This document shows positions 1-12,276 of a stretch of DNA of 64,000 nt, in pieces. The number at the start of each line of letters is the position of its first letter. The stretch's first letter is position 1. The DNA comes from Monoplex corrugatus (taxonomy: Eukaryota > Mollusca > Gastropoda > Littorinimorpha > Ranellidae). The position numbers were made by a program, and so were the translations under genes. Below the pieces are notes generated by a model. It had not been told where the DNA came from. It saw only the letters and a program-made list of their open reading frames with translations, and did not search any database. The stretch spans positions 44,613,066 to 44,677,065 of the forward strand of contig JAPXFY010000031.1 in assembly GCA_030674185.1 (NCBI GenBank), written 5' to 3'.

Positions 1-2078
1 TGTAGTTAATGTGTCCCTACATGTATAAGTGATCTTTTCTGATACTGTCAATCTACTTGTCACTGAACACATGTACAGTTAATGTGTCCCTACATGTATG
101 GATGATCTTTTCTGATACTGTCAATCTACTTGTCACTGAACACATGTACAGTTAATGTGTCCCTACATGTATGGGTGATCTTTTCTGACACTGTCAATCT
201 ACTTGTCACTGAACACATGTGTAGTTAATGTGTCCCTACATGTATGGGTGATCTTTTCTGATATTGTCAATCTACTTGTCACTGAACACATGTGTAGTTA
301 ATGTGTCCCTACATGTATAAGTGATCTTTTCTGATACTGTCAATCTACTTGTCACTGAACACATGTACAGTTAATGTGTCCCTACATGTATGGTGATCTT
401 TTCTGATACTGTCAATCTACTTGTCACTGAACACATGTACAGTTAATGTGTCCCTACATGTATGGGTGATCTTTTCTGACACTGTCAATCTACTTGTCAC
501 TGAACACATGTGTAGTTAATGTGTCCCTACATGTATGAAGTGATCTTTTCTGATACTGTCAATCTACTTGTCACTGAACACATGTACAGTTAATGTATCC
601 CTACATGTATATGTTGTCTTTTCTGATACTGTCAATCTACTTGTCACTGAACACATGTACAGTTAATGTGCCCTACATGTATATGTTGTCTTTTCTGACC
701 TGTCAATCTACTTGTCACTGAACACATGTACAGTTAATGTGTCCCTACATGTATATGTTGTCTTTTCTGATACTGTCAATCTACTTGTCACTGAACACAT
801 GTATAGTTAATGTGTCCCTACATGTATAGGTGATCTTTTCTGATACTGTCAATCTACTTGTCACTGAACACATGTACAGTTAATGTGTCCCTACATGTAT
901 AAGTGATCTTTTCTGATACTGTCAATCTACTTGTCACTGAACACATGTGTAGTTAATGTGTCCCTACATGTATAAGTGATCTTTTCTGATACTGTCAATC
1001 TACTTGTCACTGAACACATGTACAGTTAATGTGTCCCTACATGTATGGATGATCTTTTCTGATACTGTCAATCTACTTGTCACTGAACACATGTACAGTT
1101 AATGTGTCCCTACATGTATGGGTGATCTTTTCTGACACTGTCAATCTACTTGTCACTGAACACATGTGTAGTTAATGTGTCCCTACATGTATGGGTGATC
1201 TTTTCTGATATTGTGATCTTTTCTGATATTGTCAATCTACTTGTCACTGAACACATGTGTAGTTAATGTGTCCCTACATGTATAAGTGATCTTTTCTGAT
1301 ACTGTCAATCTACTTGTCACTGAACACATGTACAGTTAATGTGTCCCTACATGTATGGATGATCTTTTCTGATACTGTCAATCTACTTGTCACTGAACAC
1401 ATGTACAGTTAATGTGTCCCTACATGTATGGGTGATCTTTTCTGACACTGTCAATCTACTTGTCACTGAACACATGTGTAGTTAATGTGTCCCTACATGT
1501 ATAAGTGATCTTTTCTGATACTGTCAATCTACTTGTCACTGAACACATGTACAGTTAATGTATCCCTACATGTATATGTTGTCTTTTCTGATACTGTCAA
1601 TCTACTTGTCACTGAACACATGTACAGTTAATGTGTCCCTACATGTATATGTTGTCTTTCTGACACTGTCAATCTACTTGTCACTGAACACATGTACAGT
1701 TAATGTGTCCCTACATGTATACGTTGTCTTTTCTGATACTGTCAATCTACTTGTCACTGAACACATGTATAGTTAATGTGTCCCTACATGTATAGGTTGA
1801 TCTTTTCTGATACTGTCAATCTACTTGTCACTGAACACATGTACAGTTAATGTGTCCCTACATGTATAAGTGATCTTTTCTGATACTGTCAATCTACTTG
1901 TCACTGAACACATGTATAGTTAATGTGTCCCTACATGTATAGGTGATCTTTTCTGATACTGTCAATCTACTTGTCACTGAACACATGTATAGTTAATGTG
2001 TCCCTACATGTATAGGTGATCTTTTCTGATACTGTCAATCTACTTGTCACTGAACACATGTATAGTCAATGTGTCCCT
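1..2078. repeat. 73-bp satellite array with a 13-unit higher-order repeat
   Basis: About 28 tandem copies of a roughly 73-base unit (core gtgtccctacatgtat ... ttgtcactgaacaca). Units differ at two diagnostic spots: the base triplet before gttaatg (gta, aca or ata) and the bases after catgtat (aagtgatc, ggatgatc, gggtgatc, atgttgtc, aggtgatc). Listing these variants in order gives the same 13-unit series starting at position 1 and again near 948, so the array is built of a second-order repeat of about 947 bases. One unit near 1200-1225 has an extra internal 18-base duplication. The array is cut by the window start and ends abruptly at tccctttt near 2078. Small open frames inside it are by-products. 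Confidence 0.95.
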
Positions 2079-2425
2079 TTTGATATGACTGCAGCACATT
2101 TATAATATTTGTGATCTTATAAATGAAAGAGAAATAGTTTAATTAAAAACACAGCTGTCATGTAGTTAAATATTCAATGATTAATAAACAATTTTACTAC
2201 ACACACACACACACACACATTAAATATGGGTATACACTTTTATGTATTCATGGTTAAAACTCTTTCTTTATGTTGTTTTTGTCTCTTTTATTGAAATCCT
2301 ACGTCTTTTGTAAAAGGCCTATTTAGCATTCTTTTGTTGGAGTATAGGTAGATTAGCAATGGCGGATACATCAGCTGGCCTGTGTGCTTGAATAGATACT
2401 GTTGGAGAAAAAATGTCAAAGACTG

Positions 2426-2469
<44 letters not shown>

Positions 2470-3235
2470 ACATGTGTGTTTCACAACAATCTGATCTCTA
2501 GACCACTGCTTCTATTATTATTCTCTGTCTCTCTCCGATGTTTATTCAGAACTTTCTATTTACACACAAAACATGCATGCATGAATCAAGTATCAATGTC
2601 ACATGACAGTTGTAGTGCTGTACTAAATCATTATATGAATTATAGGTTTCAACCATTGTGGGTGGTGAAGGCGGTGGGAGATTGGTAAGTGTGAAGTTCA
2701 AAGTATGATCATGACAAAGTGCTGGTGTATAGGCACAGGAATGAATAGACACAAAACAGTTTGTCACAGACCCCACACCACTCTAATTCGCTTTTCCGAC
2801 ACATCCCCAAACCTGTCACAGTGAAGACACTATGAAAAAAGGCCATAAGCAATCCACAGAATCCAGGACTGTTTCACACTTGCTATAGTGATACATGACA
2901 ATGGGCATGATACAGTGATAACACTAAGGAGCTCCAGTTTAGATTGATACACCACACCCACTGTACTCATTACTCCCTTTCAAAATTATGTACACACACA
3001 CTTAAATATACATAAATACACAGTCACACACATATATATACATATATACACAGTCATGCACACACATATATATATATATATATGTATGTATGTACACACA
3101 CACACACACTCTCTCTCTTTTTCTCTTTCTCTGCTTCTTTTTTTTCCATCCTCCCACCCCCACCCCCACCTCACGCCTGTTCTCATACATTTGTAATTGT
3201 ATTTCAGCAACCTTTTGTGTATATGAAAGATAAGA
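2079..3235. other. non-coding stretch with microsatellites, left of the duplicated units
   Basis: No gene recognised. It holds (CA)n at 2199-2219, (CT)n at 2428-2466, and a mixed TA/CA/CT tract at about 2990-3140 followed by a C-rich run. The right edge (about 3236) is where similarity to the copy starting at 9788 begins. It is probably intron or 3' flank of the minus-strand ABCC-like gene; no homologous 250-base exon was found here. Confidence 0.6.
2428..2466. repeat. (CT)n microsatellite
   Basis: Nearly perfect CT dinucleotide run of about 39 bases. It creates spurious Leu-Ser and Arg-Glu open frames on the two strands. Confidence 0.95.
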
Positions 3236-4265
3236 AGTACCACCAGGTTTTTAAAAGCCATGTAGGGAAGACCACGTTCCAAGAAGAAGTGCCAGGCTTT
3301 AAACAAAATCAGATCAATTCAGTCCAACTTTGAAAGTTGTGTCTCTTTGCTATGATGACCCTTACACCAAAATTCTGTTGATATCTACAGAAAATGATTC
3401 TAACCAATACCAACTAACTAGTGCAAACAGCGAAACAAGATCAGACAATCTGCAACTATACAAACATTTACAATCAAACACAGAGCAGTAACAAAAAATT
3501 AATACATAGAGCATACAACAACAACAAAACAAAACTATACCAAACATAATGATCAAGTCATTCTGTAATCTTCTTTTTTCAATACAAAATTAATAAAAAC
3601 AAAACAAATACTTGTTTTACACATGCATTTTCACTGCAAACTTCCAAAGAGCTCAAAACGAAAACACAGGTAATAAAAACAGAAACAAAAAAACGAACAA
3701 AAACACATACACACAAATTTTTACATTACTTAAACATACGCACAATGTCATATTTCTACGTGTGAAAGAAATGGAAGAACAGAAGAAAAGAAATCCCAAA
3801 ACCAGGGAAGATCATGGGAAAAGGTCTACAGGTGTGAAAAACAAGTTTGAAGACAGCTGATACCAAGCTGCTGGCCTAAACCATTGCTAAAGTCAAGAAA
3901 AAAAAAGTACTTTCACTAAATGGGATTATAACAAGCCTGGATACACATGTTCATTTATCTAAATTATCGAAAGAAATTCCATGCTCTTGGTCAAAACTTT
4001 TAAAAATCAGGTACAAGGACACACAGAATGATGAAGAATTTTTATGCAATAAATTTGAAATATAAAGACACTTTGCACATACATTCTCACCTGGGCTTAG
4101 ACGGTGACACCAAGGTGAAATCTTCTGAGACAAACTCCCACTAATTCTGGCCAAGCAGATTCAAGATAGGGCTTCAGATTCTTATCTGAACTCTGGTAAG
4201 AAACATCCTGCTGGCATTACATTCATATTCAAATTCTGTCTGCAAATTATACTCATTCTTCTTAC

Positions 4266-4515
4266 CTGAATTCGTGTCAGTGAGACCAGAGTCTCGGCCC
4301 CAAAGGTTATTACCAGAGATAATATCCACACCACAAAGTCCCTGACGATAACGAAGCCCACCACACAAAGATACAAGACGTCAGGGCGAACAGGAATACC
4401 CAAAAATGTTGTGACCAGCAAAGTTGGGTAAAGACCAAGATTGGCTCGGAGTATACTCAGACTGAAACGCGCCGTCTCAAAGTGGTAACGACGACGAACG
4501 AAGTTCAGCTCCTTC
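4266..4515 (-). CDS. ABCC/MRP-like alternative exon A (83-residue transmembrane module)
   Basis: On the minus strand a 250-base open exon sits between ...ctgttttcag and gtaagaag. It enters in phase 2 (the G at 4515 completes a codon) and leaves in phase 0. The 83 residues begin KELNFVRRRY, pass TTFLGIPVRPD and end VSLTRIQ. There are two hydrophobic helices at about residues 17-38 and 46-71. In ABCC-type ABC transporters the same order (KEL start, two helices, F-x-I-x-R, then A-x-V-S-x-x-R-I/L) marks the end of a transmembrane domain before a nucleotide-binding domain; this is recalled family knowledge, not a search. It is the most downstream of six homologous exons and is about 94% identical to exon B. 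No stop is present and no neighbouring constitutive exon was found. Confidence 0.72.
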
Positions 4516-4830
4516 CTGAAAACAGTACCAGCACGTCACACTACAGATGCACAGTCTTTGTCACACAAAAACCCAACTTCTTCTTTTGTTCACTGTTTAC
4601 ACGGTCCAACCACATCTGGCAATGAATGTGGCTGCCATGGAGCTTGACTGTGAATAAAAATGCAACAAAATGGACTCTTCAGTTTGAGCTCCAAGCTTTA
4701 CTTTCAAGATGACATTAACCCAAAAGCAAAAAAGGTTGACTGAGGAAACATTTATATTTGTTTCCATTCGCTATGTTGAACGGATGCAGCAAATACAATA
4801 ACATGTTTTTAAAATGAGGATCACTATAAA

Positions 4831-5058
4831 CATTGTACAGGCACGGTATTTTAAAGACAATCTACAAACATTGTACAGGCACGGTATTTTTAAGACAATC
4901 TACAAACATTGTACAGGCACGGTATTTTAAAGACAATCTACAAACATTGTACAGGCACGGTATTTTAAAGACAATCTACAAACATTGTACAGGCACGGTA
5001 TTTTTAAGACAATCTACAAACATTGTACAGGCACGGTATTTTAAAGACAATCTAAAGA
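4831..5058. repeat. 38-bp minisatellite, unit A (6 copies)
   Basis: Six tandem 38-base units with core cattgtacaggcacggtatt start at 4831, 4869, 4907, 4945, 4983 and 5021. The homologous array in unit B has five copies, so copy number changed after the duplication. Corresponding sequence in units D and E is single-copy. Confidence 0.95.
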
Positions 5059-5492
5059 CAGCTAAAGACTGTACTTAAATTATCCTGGCTTTTATACTTA
5101 TCCTGGAACAAAAATTCCACATGACCTCTGCACCTTTACTGGTTCCAAGCACAAAGAGCTTATGAGAAATCTGTGGAAAATAACATAAAGCTGGCAGACA
5201 TTCTGGCACTGCAAACCGTGATGTGATGAACAGAAAGAACCATGCTTCCTGATTGACAGTGCCATTTCGCAGAACTCAACAGAATGCAAGGAAAGCAACA
5301 AAGCAGAAAAATACACCAGGTAGCCTACTAATAACACAACAGACATACTGAAATTTGCAACAATTTGTCTATTTTTCCCCCACAACACAAACAGCATATT
5401 CATTTTCTTTCCTACATTAATTCATCATCAGGGATAAGACATAGTCATTAAAGTAATAACCGCAAAGAATAAAAGGGTGATCCCTGGGTCAC

Positions 5493-5745
5493 GGGACAGA
5501 TGAAGTCACAGGCAACTTCAGACCAACTTGTAAATAGCCCGAGTAAATCACTGGCAAGTTCACACCTACTTGTTAACAGACCAGGTAAATCACTGGCAAC
5601 TTCACACCTACTTGTAAATAGACCGAGTAAATCACTGGCAACTTCACACCTACCTGTAAGTAGAAAGATTAAATCAATGGCGACTTCATACCTATTTGAT
5701 AATGGACAGATGATGTCACTGACACCTTCAAATCTTCTTGAGGAT
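5493..5745. repeat. ~42-bp minisatellite, unit A (about 6 degenerate copies)
   Basis: Degenerate repeats of the type cacctacttgt...aaatcactggcaact. The last copies near 5690-5740 (tttgataatggacagatga) match the unit of the large array at 26702-28690, so this is the short ancestral state of that VNTR. The unit length is a multiple of three, which yields a 103-139 codon open frame on each strand that I do not regard as a gene. Confidence 0.85.
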
Positions 5746-6712
5746 GAAGGCTGCATCAAGAAAAATCATGTCCCATCGAAATATCACACACACACACACA
5801 CACACCTACACACAAGAAAACACAAGAGTGCAAACAGATACACAGCGTGCAAGCGCAAGCAGATGTATGCACACACATTGACAAAAGTGTACTGCCATAT
5901 CTTGCAGCAAAAAACATGAAAAACAAATTCTAAATACTTCTAGAAATACTCGAAGACTTTCACATTTATTCTATGAAAAGGAATCTTGTACCAAACAAAC
6001 ACCAATTTTCTTTAATTACAAAAAACAAAATTAAAACCTCCACACAACCACAATCTTACTGTTTATATTGCCACACATTACCACCACACATGACACATTC
6101 CCAAACTCCCCCCTCAACTGGTGAAATGGGTCCATATCGTCCATACTAAAACATCTCTAAAGCAACAGTCCCTTACAATGTAAGTTCCCAGCTAATCCAA
6201 AGGGACCATCAGCAAGTTCATCTACCCAATTATACAATGTATTCACTTCAGTCAGTCATTCACACCAACTCGTGCAAATATTTCATCCTCCTGGCAACAA
6301 AACATACACATATGTATAATAAAACATCACAACAGGTACGCGACATACACTTTTTACCTGACATACAAAGGCCAAAGATATAAAAACGCGAAACCCTTTA
6401 AACTTCAATGACAGATCAGCAGCAGGAGACGCATGGGGAAATATGAAACACAAAACAGAAAATGGCAAAGGGATAAAGCATGTCTGAAAAGACACTTCTC
6501 TCTCCATCCTTCTCACTCCCCACCCCCCTCTATTCATCCTCTTCCCTCTCCAATGCCATTCATAACTATAGCTAGTATAAGACACTGATTGTCATTACCA
6601 CAAGGGGGTAGGAGAGTGTAACATGTCTCAGGGTCAGCATTGTATGAGAGGTATCCATCAACTCCCTCTCCTTGTTTTACCTTCCCCAACATCAAAGAAA
6701 TTCAGGTACCTG

Positions 6713-7265
6713 TTATTGTTGTTTAATATGAAGCCCAAACCGACTGCGCAGAGCCTTGTCAGGGCTACAACCGTTTCAAAACATAAAAAAACTTCAACAA
6801 GAAAAGAAAACCAAGTACGCATATCGACACATTCGCGCACATAATCTAAGATAATGCCCCTGATGTTGACCACTCCGTCCAATTTATCGCACAGGGGATC
6901 TAAAGAAACACACCTGAATACAAACTTAAGCATACCCAAGGACACCAAAACATATACAAAAACGGGCATAAATTACCTAAAACCGCTTCCGCACTTCTCA
7001 CCTTACCAGAGCCCAAAATGCACCCATTACATGTACCCAATTATCAATCCTAAGAAAAAAGTACATAAGACTTTATAACACATACAGGTGAATGGCCCAG
7101 CAAGGCAGACAATGATATGAAGAAATGACAGAAAGCAAAGGAAAAAGGCAGAAACAAAGAGAGTAACAGAAAAGAGGAAATTTCTAGCACAGAATTTCCA
7201 GAAGGTGAGGATACTATTTATACTGAAAGAGCCCACGGCATCCCAACAGCAGGTAATTCAGGCAC
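6713..7265 (-). repeat. dispersed ~560-bp repeat R560, copy A1 (likely retroposon 3' end)
   Basis: Four related copies occur in the window (6713-7265, 8447-9170, 13181-13710, 15754-16308). They share the blocks aagcccaaaccgactgcg, catgcccctg...cactccgtccaat, caggggat, and aaagagcccacggcatccc. Read on the minus strand, one end gives ...ctctgcgcagtcggtttgggctt followed by a CAA/TAA-rich tail, which looks like the 3' end of a retroposon. The element family was not identified. Confidence 0.65.
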
Positions 7266-7291
7266 CTATTCACAGCTTGGCAGACTTAAGA

Positions 7292-7294
<3 letters not shown>

Positions 7295-7363
<69 letters not shown>

Positions 7364-7375
7364 ACACACACACAT
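7295..7375. repeat. (CA)n microsatellite
   Basis: CA dinucleotide run of about 80 bases with one interruption. The orthologous site in unit B is 13731-13796. Confidence 0.95.
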
Positions 7376-7948
7376 GCATGCACAATGGTTGAAGGACTGC
7401 CGAACGAGGGGCTAAAGGCATATCTGAATCAAATACCATACAGCTTTCTCTGTCTTTGAATAAATATCACACATTAGTAGACGCATAAGTTTGGAAGCAG
7501 TTCCAAGACAATCAGAAAAAATACAAAACCGATAACACGAATTTTGTCAACAGCAAAATACATCAGCAGTTTACTGTCAGTAGGACTACACAATCCCCTA
7601 TGTATAGGTGGTAACTTGATGCATTCAAAACAAAATATACCCAAAATATTCTGTGTCTGTGGACAAAAAAAAATCACTACTAGTCATCTTCTTTCTTGTA
7701 TACAGATAAAACAACACATTCCTTTACTTTCCAGGAACACTTTCCAATATATCTGAATCAGCTTCATTACTCTAAGAATTTGTTGTCACCTGTCAAAAAG
7801 TCCAACAGTGAAATATTTATAATCTAACTGATGTTCATTGTTACATTTAGCAAGTTTATTGTTTATATTGTTGGTTATGGTAACTTTACTCATTGTGTGA
7901 AATTTTCACTCCCCTCCTCCAACTGCCTTTTTCTCCACCGACACCTGG

Positions 7949-8100
7949 TAGCCTATGTTATATTTTGTTTATATTATGTTGATGTAAGTTTACATACCCC
8001 TTTGTGTTGTTTTCCAACAGTAGCCTATGTTTATATTTTGTTTATATTATATTGATGTAAGTTTACATACCCCTTTGTGTTGTTTTCCAATAGTAGCCTA
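7949..8100. repeat. 72-bp tandem repeat, unit A (2 copies)
   Basis: Two tandem 72-base units (tagcctatgttatattttg ... gtttacatacccctttg) begin at about 7950 and 8022, with a partial third at 8094. Unit B carries about four copies that are split by an inserted element at 14484-15379. Confidence 0.9.
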
Positions 8101-8150
8101 CTGTTGATCATCCCATGGCCTACAACATGACTGAATCACGTGAAGTCTGA

Positions 8151-8151
8151 A

Positions 8152-8241
<90 letters not shown>

Positions 8242-8260
8242 TCAAGGAAGTACACACACA

Positions 8261-8299
<39 letters not shown>

Positions 8300-8307
8300 T
8301 CAAGGAT

Positions 8308-8351
<44 letters not shown>

Positions 8352-8400
8352 CACACACACACACAGGTGTCAAGGATGTACACACACACACACACACAGG
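8151..8400. repeat. compound (CT)n(CA)n microsatellite with embedded spacer repeats
   Basis: A CT run is followed by long CA tracts that are interrupted repeatedly by the spacer gtgtcaagga(t/a)gta, so the tract is itself a tandem repeat of CA plus spacer. It accounts for all His-Thr and Cys-Val open frames here. Confidence 0.95.
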
Positions 8401-8446
8401 TGTCAAGGAAGTCAGGTTTAGGTCACACAAGTGTGCAGATCAGTAT

Positions 8447-9170
8447 TGTTATTGTTACTGTTGTTTAAAGCCCAGATGACAATGTAGCCACATCAGGGCT
8501 TTAACTGCTTCAAACCATACAAAACTTCAACAGGAATAATAATAATAAAAAAAAAAAGAAAGTACATTAGGTACATGTACATATCAATGCATTTGCGCAC
8601 ATAATCTAAGAACATGCCCCTGGCTTTGACCACTCCATCCAATTTATCGCACAGGGGATTTAATCTTCTGATTCCCTCACCCTATCCACCAGCTTCCTCT
8701 GAAGCTGGTAGACAGGGTGAGGGAACCAAAGGATTAAGTTTTTGTATTTGGTGGACAAGGTGTGGGAGTCAAAGGGTTAAATTTAGTAGTGTGGATAGGG
8801 TGTGGGAGTCAAAGGGTTAAAAACACACACCTGAATACAAATTTATAAATACCTAAGGTAGAGAAAAACAGGCATAAATCACCTAAAATTGCTTCCGCAT
8901 ATCTCACCTCCCTAAACCCAAAAATGCACTTAATACATGTACCCATTTATCAATCCTAAGAAAAAGTACATAAGACTTTATCGAACACACATAGGTGAAA
9001 GGACCAGCAAGGCAAAAATGACAGGAAGAAATGACAGAAAGGAAAGGAACAGGGCAGAAACAAAGAGAGTGACAGAAAAGAAATTTCTAGCAGAGACTTT
9101 CCAGAAGGTGGAGATACTATTCATACTGAAAGAGCTCCCGGCATCCCCACAGGTGGATGCAGATCAGTAA
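8447..9170 (-). repeat. dispersed repeat R560, copy A2, carrying a MITE
   Basis: This is the second R560 copy of unit A. Relative to the matching copy at 15754-16308 it contains one extra block of about 157 bases at 8660-8820 (the TTAA-flanked MITE). Confidence 0.7.
8660..8820. mobile_element. piggyBac-type MITE, copy 1 (TTAA-flanked)
   Basis: TTAA at 8660-8663 and again at 8817-8820 bracket 153 bases. The paralogous site in unit B (about 15950-15965, caggggatttaaacg) has only one TTAA and no insert, so this is a true insertion with TTAA target duplication. The right end is gtgtgggagtcaaaggg and occurs twice in tandem. The interior has a long hairpin (ccctcaccctatccacc against ggtagacagggtgaggg). 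TTAA duplication and CCC...GGG termini are typical of the piggyBac superfamily. It has no coding capacity. Confidence 0.85.
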
Positions 9171-9368
9171 CTAGACAACACTAGATACAGGGACAATGGT
9201 ATAACTGATATTTCAGTTCAATGTAACTTACACCACATATTCAAGTTCATATTGCTTATAGCCCAGCCAACTACTAGACCATATCAGAGCTAACACCATG
9301 TCAAAAACGACAACCAGGTTAAGATAAAAGACAACAATTAAAAAACCATGCTGACCGATAACCTTGCA

Positions 9369-9460
9369 AGTCACACACACACACGCGCGCACGCACACAC
9401 ACATACACGTCAAGGAAGTCAAGTTTAGGTCTCACACACACAACCACACACACACACAGA
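9369..9460. repeat. (CA)n/(CG) microsatellite with spacer
   Basis: Short CA tracts flank the spacer tacacgtcaaggaagtc. The matching site in unit B is the much larger tract at 16513-16798. Confidence 0.9.
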
Positions 9461-10815
9461 GAACACATCAGTAACCATGCAAAAATGAATCTATGGGGAA
9501 AGTGGTGCAACTTGTTGGTTTTCAGATCACTTAAATGGAACCACACACATCCATAGGCACAATGGAACTTGTGACCCATGTTTTTACATTCCATCACCCA
9601 GCCTTCTTCAAATACAATATGATCATCACTCATGTACGTTACACCAACACTAGTGCTCCTCAACGAGGCCCTGCGACACAGCAAAAAAGCTCACAGAATA
9701 ATAAAATCCATGACCGCTGGAAATAACTGCCCAAGACATAACCTAAGGTACTGCCAAAACCTTTTGGAAGACCTACTATTTTCCCACAAGTACCACCAGG
9801 TTTGTAAAAGCCATGTAGGGAAGACCACGTTCCAAGAAGAAGTGCCAGGCTTTAAACAAAATCAGATCAATTCAGTCCAACTTTGAAAGTTGTGTCTCTT
9901 TGCTATGATGACCCTTACACCAAAATTCTGTTGATATCTACAGAAAATGATTCTAACCAATACCAACTAACTAGTGCAAACAGCGAAACAAGATCAGACA
10001 ATCTGCAACTATACAAACATTTACAGTCAAACACAGAGCAGTAACAAAAAATTAATACATAGAGCATACAACAACAACAAAACAAAACTATACCAAACAT
10101 AATGATCAAGTCATTCTGTAATCTTCTTTTTTCAATACAAAATTAATAAAAACAAAACAAATACTTGTTTTACACATGCATTTTCACTGCAAACTTCCAA
10201 AGAGCTCAAAACGAAAACACAGGTAATAAAAACAGAAACAAAACAAAAAAACAAAAAACACATACAAACAAATTTTTACATTACTTAAACATACGCACAA
10301 TGTCATATTTCTACGTGTGAAAGAAATGGAAGAACAGAAGAAAAGAAATCCCAAAACCAGGGAAGATCATGGGAAAAGGTCTACAGGTGTGAAAAACAAG
10401 TTTGAAGACAGCTGATACCAAGCTGCTGGCCTAAACCATTGCTAAAGTCAAGAAAAAAAAATGTACTTTCACTAAATGGGATTATAACAAGCCTGGATAC
10501 ACATGTTCATTTATCTAAATTATCGAAAGAAATTCCATGCTCTTGGACAAAACTTTTAAAAATCAGGCACATGGACACACAGAATGATGAAGAATTTTTA
10601 TGCAATAAATTCAAAATAAAAATACACTTTGCACATACATTCTTAACTGGGCCTAGACGGTGACACCAAGGTGAAATGTTCTGAGAAAAACTCCCACTAA
10701 TTCTGGCCAAGCAGATTCAAGATAGGGCTTCAGATTCTTATCTGAACTCTGGTAAGAAACATTCTGCTGGCATTACATTCAAATTTTATCTGCAAATTAT
10801 ACTCATTCTTCTTAC

Positions 10816-11065
10816 CTGAATTCGTGTCAGCGCGACCCGAATCTCGGCCCCAAAGGTTATAAGATGAGATAATCTCCACACCACAAAGTCCCTGGCGATA
10901 ATAAAGCCCACCACACAAAGATACAAGATGTCAGGGCGAACAGGAATACCCAAAAATGTTGTGACCAGCAAAGTTGGGTAAAGACCAAGATTGGCTTGGA
11001 GTAAACTCAGACTGAAACGCGCCATCTCAAAGTGGTAACGACGACGAACGAAGTTCAGCTCCTTC
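10816..11065 (-). CDS. ABCC/MRP-like alternative exon B (83-residue transmembrane module)
   Basis: Same borders and phases as exon A: cag before the G at 11065, gtaagaag after 10816, 250 bases, phase 2 to 0. It starts KELNFVRRRY and ends RVALTRIQ. By eye it differs from exon A at 16 of 250 bases, giving 12 residue changes (positions 14, 21, 23, 46, 55, 57, 64, 67, 68, 75, 76, 78) and only one purely silent codon change. Changes concentrate in the second helix and the turn leading to the nucleotide-binding domain. Flanking intron a few hundred bases away is markedly more similar than the exon. It has no stops and intact splice sites, so it is probably a usable alternative to exon A. Confidence 0.72.
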
Positions 11066-11372
11066 CTGAAAACAGTACCAGCACGTCACACTACAGATGT
11101 AGTCTTTGTCACACAAAAACCCAACTTCTTTTGTTCACTGTTTACATGGTCCAACCACATCTGGCAATGAATGTGGCTGCCATGGAGCTTGACTGTGAAT
11201 AAAAATGCAACAAAATGGACTCTTCAGTTTGAGCTCCAAGCTTTACTTTCAAGATGACGTTAACCCAAAAGCAAAAAAGGTTGACTGAGGAAACATTTAT
11301 ATTTGTTTCCATTCGCTACGTTGAACGGATGCAGCAAATACAATATGTTTTTAAAATGAGGATCACTATAAA

Positions 11373-11562
11373 CATTGTACAGGCACGGTATTTTAAAGAC
11401 AATCTACAAACATTGTACAGGCACGGTATTTTAAAGACAATCTACAAACATTGTACAGGCACGGTATTTTAAAGACAATCTACAAACATTGTACAGGCAC
11501 GGTATTTTTAAGACAATCTACAAACATTGTACAGGCACGGTATTTTAAAGACAATCTAAAGA
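11373..11562. repeat. 38-bp minisatellite, unit B (5 copies)
   Basis: Counterpart of 4831-5058 with one copy fewer. Confidence 0.95.
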
Positions 11563-11999
11563 CAGCTAAAGACAGTACTTAAATTATCCTGGCTTTTATA
11601 CTTATCCTGGAACAAAAATTCCACATGACCTCTGCACCTTTACTGGTTCCAAGCACAAAGAGCTTATGAGAAATCTGTGGAAAATAACATAAAGCTGGCA
11701 GACATTCTGGCACTGCAAACCGTGATGTGATGAACAGAAAGAACCATGCTTCCTGATTGACAGTGCCATTTCGCAGAACTCAACAGAATGCAAGGAAAGC
11801 AACAAAGCAGAAAAATACACCAGGTAGCCTACTATATAACACAACAGACATACTGAAATTTGCAACAATTTGTCTATTTTCCCCCCACAACACAAACAGC
11901 ATATTCATTTTCTTTCCTACATTAATTCATCATCAGGGATAAGACATAGTCATTAAAGTAATAACCGCAAAGAATAAAAGGGTGATCCCTGGGTCACGG

Positions 12000-12155
12000 G
12001 ACAGATGAAGTCACAGGCAACTTCAGACCAACTTGTAAATAGCATGAGTAAATCATTGGCAACTTCACACTACTTGTTAACAGACCAGGTAAATCACTGG
12101 CAACTTCACACCTATGCGATAACGGACAGATGATGTCACATCAAACCTACATGAG
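12000..12155. repeat. ~42-bp minisatellite, unit B (about 4 copies)
   Basis: Counterpart of 5493-5745, about two copies shorter. The last copy again resembles the 26702-28690 unit (gataacggacagatgatgtc). Confidence 0.85.
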
Positions 12156-12198
12156 GAAAAAGACAGCATCATGAAAAAGCATGTCCCATCGAAAGATC

Positions 12199-12201
12199 TC
12201 A

Positions 12202-12275
<74 letters not shown>
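12199..12275. repeat. (CA)n microsatellite
   Basis: Long CA run; the unit A counterpart at about 5787-5806 is far shorter. Confidence 0.95.

Positions 12276-12276
<1 letters not shown>

Larger units (their letters stand above)
3236..9787. repeat. tandem segmental duplication, unit A (exon A plus upstream intron)
   Basis: The sequence from ccaccaggttt at about 3240 onward reappears from about 9793, with collinear similarity of roughly 95-99% over the whole unit, so 3236-9787 and 9788-19620 are head-to-tail copies. The unit contains exon A, a 38-bp minisatellite, a short 42-bp minisatellite, two copies of a dispersed ~560-bp repeat, a 72-bp tandem repeat and several CA tracts. 3300-4265 and 5750-6700 hold only plain intron, with a CA tract at about 5787-5806. 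Open frames conserved in both copies (for example 3362-3556, 6283-6585) are conserved because the DNA is recently duplicated, not because they look like genes. Confidence 0.93.

Noticed and set aside
3362..3556. Short open frame identical in two places (3362-3556 and 9915-10109), and similar pairs across A/B and D/E
   Set aside because: Conserved because the surrounding DNA is a recent segmental duplication; neighbouring non-coding bases are just as conserved.
4091..4192. Possible extra 95-102 base exon just downstream of exons A and D (4091-4192; 25518-25612), with an ag before and a good donor after
   Set aside because: In the phase left by the 250-base exon it meets a stop in both A and D, the donor is not kept in B, and the region is deleted in E.
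4833..5078. 81-codon open frame with perfect internal repeats
   Set aside because: Created by the 38-bp minisatellite; disrupted in the homologous array of unit B by copy-number change.
8140..8421. His-Thr and Cys-Val rich open frames (also at 12077-12402, 16490-16742, 31869-32253, 46304-46603)
   Set aside because: Translations of (CA)n microsatellites.
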